This document shows, piece by piece, positions 59,701-64,000 of a DNA stretch of 64,000 nt. The stretch comes from Trichopria drosophilae (Eukaryota; Arthropoda; Insecta; Hymenoptera; Diapriidae): contig CM059586.1 in the NCBI GenBank assembly GCA_030407085.1, positions 88,161,501 through 88,225,500 of the forward strand, in the 5' to 3' direction. Under the pieces are notes generated by a model. That model saw only the letters and a list, made by a program, of their open reading frames with translations, was not told where the DNA came from and searched no databases. Within the stretch, counting starts at the first letter, position 1. Each line of letters starts with the position of its first letter. A program made the position numbers and the translations under genes.

Positions 59701-61495
59701 TCGGATATTGGTGAGAGGGACCAGACTCGCATAGAGGGAGGAGCAGGTACATAAATCTCTATAGCACAATTTATACTACGCTTGTAATATTACATGGAAT
59801 ATTACAAAGACGATGTAAAATTAAATTTTGTTAATTACACAATCATTACTGGTATTTTCATTTCCACCTTTGATGTTGTAAATTTTACATGTTTATGGTA
59901 AATTTCCTTCCACTTTTTTATGATTTTTACAAAAAAATTGTAACTTTACTCCAAAAATAATAGGACATTTCAACAAATCTTTAAAAACTCGAAAATGTAA
60001 TTTTACTTTTACTTTTGGCAGTATGTCGTTGATGACTGCGCCTGCTGGAAAAAGAGTACGAAAACCTTCTGTATAAACACTAGAAATTTCTCTCTGTGTA
60101 GGTACTTTAGACATTTTTCTGTGTACACGACTATATAATAAAAACTGACATTATATTTTGAGACTGTATTTCGTACTTCTTTGTCAGTTTCGAATCAATT
60201 TCCACAATTGTTTTTATGAAGCTACTTATTTCATTGACTCCTGAATAAGTAGTTGTTTTAATCAATTTTGCTGCTGAAAAGCAACAAATTATAAATGTGA
60301 AAGATATGATAAGAAAAAATAAGTAAAAAAAAATAAAACTGTTGGCTTTGTCCTACAATTTCAGGTATTGAAAATTTTTCCTCAACGTTTTGAACACTTC
60401 GTGTTTATTATTTAGCGGTTACTAGTAACCTAGGTAGTAGACAAATTTTCAATAGCTGAAATTGTAGGACAAAGTCGAAGATCTGATTTAAAAGACATGA
60501 CAGATTCTATATTCTGCCATTAATAAATTTCACGTTTCTTACATACACTTTTCAATAGCAAAATCCAGAACCAATTCTATGGTCAGTACGTAAATAGGAA
60601 ATATATCTACTTAAATATAAAAATAATATGAAAATAACATCACCAATGATAAAAAGTCTAAAAATTGTAAAAATAAGTTTATGCGACAAGTACTCAATAT
60701 TGTAAATAATAAGATAGTGAATTGTTTTGTCGGCAGTAAAAATATCTTCAATTAGACTTTCTCGTCGTCAATCGTCATTTTTTCCGATAGATAGTAATTA
60801 AAAACCTGACCTATAGGTCATCTTCAAAACAATATAAATGACGTTTTCTAGAAATAACCTTTTCTACTTTTACATATATTTGCCCTAAAATTGATAATTA
60901 TTTATAGGTTATACCGTTTAAAATAGAAGACGTTTATGCAGGTCAATGAACTTATTAAAAATTGCAATAAGTAAATAAATGACAGAAAAATAAATAAAAA
61001 AATTGCTAATTAATTAAGTAAGTAAGTAAATGAATAAATAATTAAACAAATAAGTAAATGAACGTGTAAATAAATACATAATTAGTTAAGTAAATCAATA
61101 AATAAATATATAAATATGTAAAATTAATTTGACATTTCGGTCCCTTAATACGTGATACTTTTCAAGAATATAAAATAAAATATTAAAGTGCATCTCGGGA
61201 AAGAATTTAAACAAAAATTGTCTCTATATTGTAAAAAACCACTTGCGTTGTCATTAAATAGATAATTTTAAAGCAAATATATGCAAAAGTAGAAAAGGTT
61301 CGTTAGGACACGATTGTAGATACTACAAATTTTGTTTCAACTTGTTTTTTTTTCTAACATTTTGTGTTTTCCATTAAAACCATATAGTAAACAATTTATT
61401 CAACAAAATCGCAAAATATCAGAAATGTAATTTTACATTTCTTTTTTACAGTGTATTGTTGCATTCTTATGATACTAAGGTTATGGAGTTATATG
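59701..61495. other. AT-rich DNA with a short palindrome
   Basis: At 60345-60385 and 60437-60478 the words GCTTTGTCCTACAATTTCAG and CTGAAATTGTAGGACAAAGT form an inverted pair about 135 bp across; the same GTAGGACAAAG word is at 14450. A CTTTTTTACAGTG end (61441-61453) is an isolated right end of the CACTGTAAAAAAT family. The run 61010-61120 is (TAAA)-like simple sequence. No gene was recognised. Confidence 0.45.
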
Positions 61496-61852
61496 CACTG
61501 TAAAAAATGAAAATGAAATTTACAATGCAATGGTAATTTTCAATTATGGAAATTTGGTAATAACACTACGTTGAGTGTTGAAATTTTACCGAAGTGAGGT
61601 TAGAGGTTTACCGCCGCATTGTAAATTTACGACGTCGAGCATAGGGAAAATACTAGACTGTTGTACTTTTACTACGTCAAACGTAGGTAATTTTTCGAGC
61701 CTATGTTGGACGTGGTAATTTTACAAACGAGTAATATATTACAAGATTTAAGGAAAGTTACTGTGTTCCACATAGTAAATTCACTGCTTTGAAAGTGGGT
61801 AATTTTTTAGTCCATTCTCAATTGTAATTTTACATGATTTTTTTTTACAGTG
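61496..61852. mobile_element. MITE of the CACTGTAAAAAAT family
   Basis: Left end CACTGTAAAAAATGAAAATG, right end TTTTTTTTTACAGTG; 357 bp. Flanks are TG/TG, so the usual TA duplication is lost or changed. It is homologous to 23688-24037 through CACTACGTTGAGTGTTG and CGAAGTGAGGTTAGAGG. Confidence 0.7.
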
Positions 61853-62346
61853 TGCTTTGACAGCTTCTAAAAGGGTAATTTTTAATTACTTATTGTAAAT
61901 GTTCTAGCCTATCGAGGGATCTTATTTCTCTTCCCCGCATAAAGGACGTTTCAAAGAATGTCATGTAATTTTTTCAGTGTTGTAGGTGCTGTTGTATTTT
62001 CATAAGTTCGTCGCAAAGAAGACGGATGAATTCCTTGTTTACTAGATATATAAAAGTGACTATAGATATGTGCTCGAGGGCCCATAATTGTATTTTTTAT
62101 ATGATGACCGTCTAAACCAAGAATTATTCATGAAAATTGAAATTGGCCGAGAAATGATATTTGTTACTTATGCAACTGTTATACCTTCGCTAAACTTTTC
62201 TTTTAAAATTCTCAGAAAACTCAAAAAAAAATTATTTCCTATGATGAATTATTTTACTTCTGGATTACCTACAATATAGACATTTCGTAGTCCACATTGT
62301 AAAAAGTCAACTGCATTGTCTAACTTTCACGATTAACATCATTCAC

Positions 62347-63274
62347 GGTGCTTTTTAAACCGATTTAACCTAAAGGTTCTGGCACCTGGGATTTTCTTGT
62401 TGATTTCGATTCCAGATCATTAATACCTCATTTTTCGACAAAAAAGAAAATCTTCTGTGGAGTTGTTTTTGAAAAATGTCGATTTAAAAATTCAAAATGA
62501 CGAAAAGTCAATTTTTTTTCAAGAAATATTCATTTGAGAAATAATTTCGTCCGATGGAATTTGTAGATATTAAAAAAAGACATTTTTTGTATTTGTATCA
62601 TTGTTCTCTACAATCAATAGTTTATGAAAAAAAAAGAAAAAAGTAACTTTTTGCATGTGTTTTTAGCTTTTTTAATTGATTTTTTATAGGATACATATCT
62701 TTCTTTCTTTTGTAAACATAGTAGACACACTTTAAGTTGTGTGTAAGAACACGACTTTTAAACATTTTCACTATTCAGCTCACAATAACAGGTTTAATGT
62801 AATTAATAAAGTTATAATAGTTTTTATTTTAAAACGTTTCATGACACCTGTTAAGATTACGGCTACCAATTGTTTTGATCAAAATTTAAAGCTAATCAAC
62901 CTTGGCAATAATAAAATACTATATTGTCACACAGAGTAAAAAAACTAGTCAAAAGTTTAAAAAAACTTAACAATACACATATAAAATTGGTTTTCTCTCG
63001 CTTTTCTCCTAAACTATTAATTGTACAGACAAAAAAAAATCCTTTTTTTAATGTCTACTAATTTAATCTAATGAGATTTTTTCTCAAATGAATATTTCCT
63101 CCAGAAAAGTTGACTTTTCGTCATTTTGAATTTTTAAATCGACATTTTTCAAAAACGGATCCTCAGAAAATTTTCGTTTTTGTCGAAAAATGAGGTATTA
63201 ATGATCTGGAATTTAAATCAACAAGAAAATCCCAAGTGCCAGAACCTTCAGGTTAAATCGGTTTAAAAAGCACC
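62347..63274. mobile_element. 0.93 kb foldback (GGTGCTTTTTAAACC)
   Basis: The left end GGTGCTTTTTAAACCGATTT and the exact inverted right end pair on through GGTTCTGGCAC, GATTTTCTTGTTGATTT, CCAGATCATTAATACCTCAT and TCATTTTGAATTTTTAAATC, leaving only a central loop of about 400 bp. No target duplication could be fixed. No ORF of note: the ORF at 62739-62939 lies in the loop and has no motif. Confidence 0.75.
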
Positions 63275-63948
63275 ATGCACTGTCAAGTCGAAATGTAACA
63301 TTATGTCATTTATCACAGTCGAAAGTTGTAGTTTTGTATACTTATACAAATATTTTCGCTAGATATTACACACTTCTTTCACAGCTAGTCATCACAAACG
63401 TTTAACGTCAAATTGACCAAGATCGTTACTTATTTCCCAAATAAGATTAATGCAAAGATAAGTAAAATTACCAGATTTCTGTATGGCATTTTCGAAACTC
63501 GAGTAGCATCCTCAACCCTGTATCGTAACATTACGAACTTCGTACAAACTTCCAGTGTTTAGAACACTCGAATGTAAATTTACGGTCACCAGTGATATTC
63601 AGTTGAGACTTTTTACAGTGCAGTGCTCCGAAACATCTGAAATGGATGTTTGTATCGTGGGAGTCTCCATGGCCCTGAGCTCCGATAAGTTTGTGTTCTC
63701 CAATTTGCAACTCCAATGTTCCCACGGAGTGCAAAAGAAAATGCAGCATGCAACAGTCTTGATGGAAAACAGCAACAAAAGCAAGGAAAGTAGTTGGGAG
63801 TCTTCTACACTAGCACACCTGATCAAAGCGCGCCGTGGAAAAGGAGAGACCCAAGCGTGCGCCCGCGCGTCAGATAGAGAGCGTCGATGCCAAACAGTAG
63901 AGGGGGCCACCGAGAGAGAAAGAGACGGAGAAATATCCAACGAGCAAG
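63275..63948. other. CpG-rich candidate promoter / first-exon region
   Basis: From about 63640 the sequence shifts from AT-rich to mixed composition with many CpG pairs (GCGCGCC, GCGTGCGCCCGCGCG near 63828-63870) and GAGAGA runs. Overlapping frames on both strands stay open (141 codons +, 113 codons -), as expected of GC-rich DNA. It is a plausible bidirectional promoter between the zinc-finger gene (-) and a + strand gene starting at 63949, but no core element proves it. Confidence 0.35.
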
Positions 63949-64000
63949 ATGGACGATTTAAGAGCCATGTACAGAGCTAGAAAGAGACCGACGATCACGC
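63949..64000 (+). CDS. possible start of a + strand gene, cut by the window edge
   Basis: The ATG has a good start context (A at -3, G at +4) and opens MDDLRAMYRARKRPTIT, without a stop up to the last base. The 17 residues are basic and match nothing I recognise. The CpG-rich DNA before it supports a 5' gene end. It may equally be part of a spliced leader of another gene or a chance ORF. Confidence 0.3.
   Translation, partial: MDDLRAMYRARKRPTIT

Noticed and set aside
59893..60114. 73-codon - strand ORF beginning MSKVPTQREISSVYTEG
   Set aside because: Sounds protein-like for its first 40 residues, but no homologue is recognised, no splice partner is visible and the C-terminal half is repeat-like.
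62739..62939. 66-codon + ORF
   Set aside because: Lies in the loop of the foldback 62347-63274, no motif, AT-rich chance ORF.
63555..63980. 141-codon + and 113-codon - overlapping ORFs at the right edge
   Set aside because: Both are low-complexity or motif-free and overlap each other; typical of CpG-rich DNA around a first exon.

Overview
The window looks like nuclear DNA of an insect. It is AT-rich and its genes are split by GT-AG introns. It carries a pickpocket-type DEG/ENaC channel (an arthropod-expanded family) and a large load of short inverted-repeat DNA transposons and broken non-LTR retrotransposons. The sequence alone does not fix the order. There are no operons, no CRISPR array, no phage, and no recognisable viral insertion.

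Two protein-coding genes can be assembled with confidence. (1) A pickpocket-like sodium channel on the + strand, 357-12002: eleven exons join in one open frame of 569 codons, with both membrane segments, the His-Gly gating pair, the cysteine-rich ectodomain and the Gly-x-Ser filter. (2) A C2H2 zinc-finger gene on the - strand, 54364 down to 42825: six coding exons join in one open frame of 531 codons. It has two N-terminal fingers, two micro-exons each encoding a CxxC knuckle, six tandem C-terminal fingers and glutamine-rich ends. A 5' leader exon lies at 54365-54570, and its promoter may lie in the CpG-rich DNA near the right edge. A possible + strand gene start lies at 63949 and runs off the window.

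The rest is repeats. Intron elements of the channel gene: a TTAA-flanked palindrome (2446-3411), a pogo-type MITE (3719-3981), a TA-flanked foldback (5179-6168) and a modular foldback (7701-8722). From 12 to 31 kb: TTAA elements (16269-17005, 17670-18192), a 2.3 kb inverted-repeat element with TAGC duplications (19924-22210), LINE fragments (one split by a MITE), a GCGTAAAGT cluster, a 30-bp minisatellite and a two-level foldback (28.96-29.96 kb). From 31.0 to 36.3 kb there is a nested stack: a hAT element with exact 8-bp duplications, itself broken by a 1.7 kb TA element and a pogo-type MITE, sits at the edge of a foldback that holds another pogo-type MITE. From 38 to 40.4 kb are a pogo MITE, a TTAA element and a ~120-bp tandem array. 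Introns of the zinc-finger gene hold three LINE fragments, a 1.25 kb TTAA palindrome, a 27-bp array and a TAA-flanked foldback. Upstream of it lie a fairly complete LINE reverse transcriptase (55.6-57.1 kb) and several inverted-repeat elements.

The most unusual signal is a dispersed two-part word, GGTCGCTGATTACGAATCC followed some 20 bases later by CAAAATGGCGGATCCAATA. One or both parts recur more than twenty times, inside structurally different elements and as a tandem array, and they are not explained by any one transposon family I recognise.
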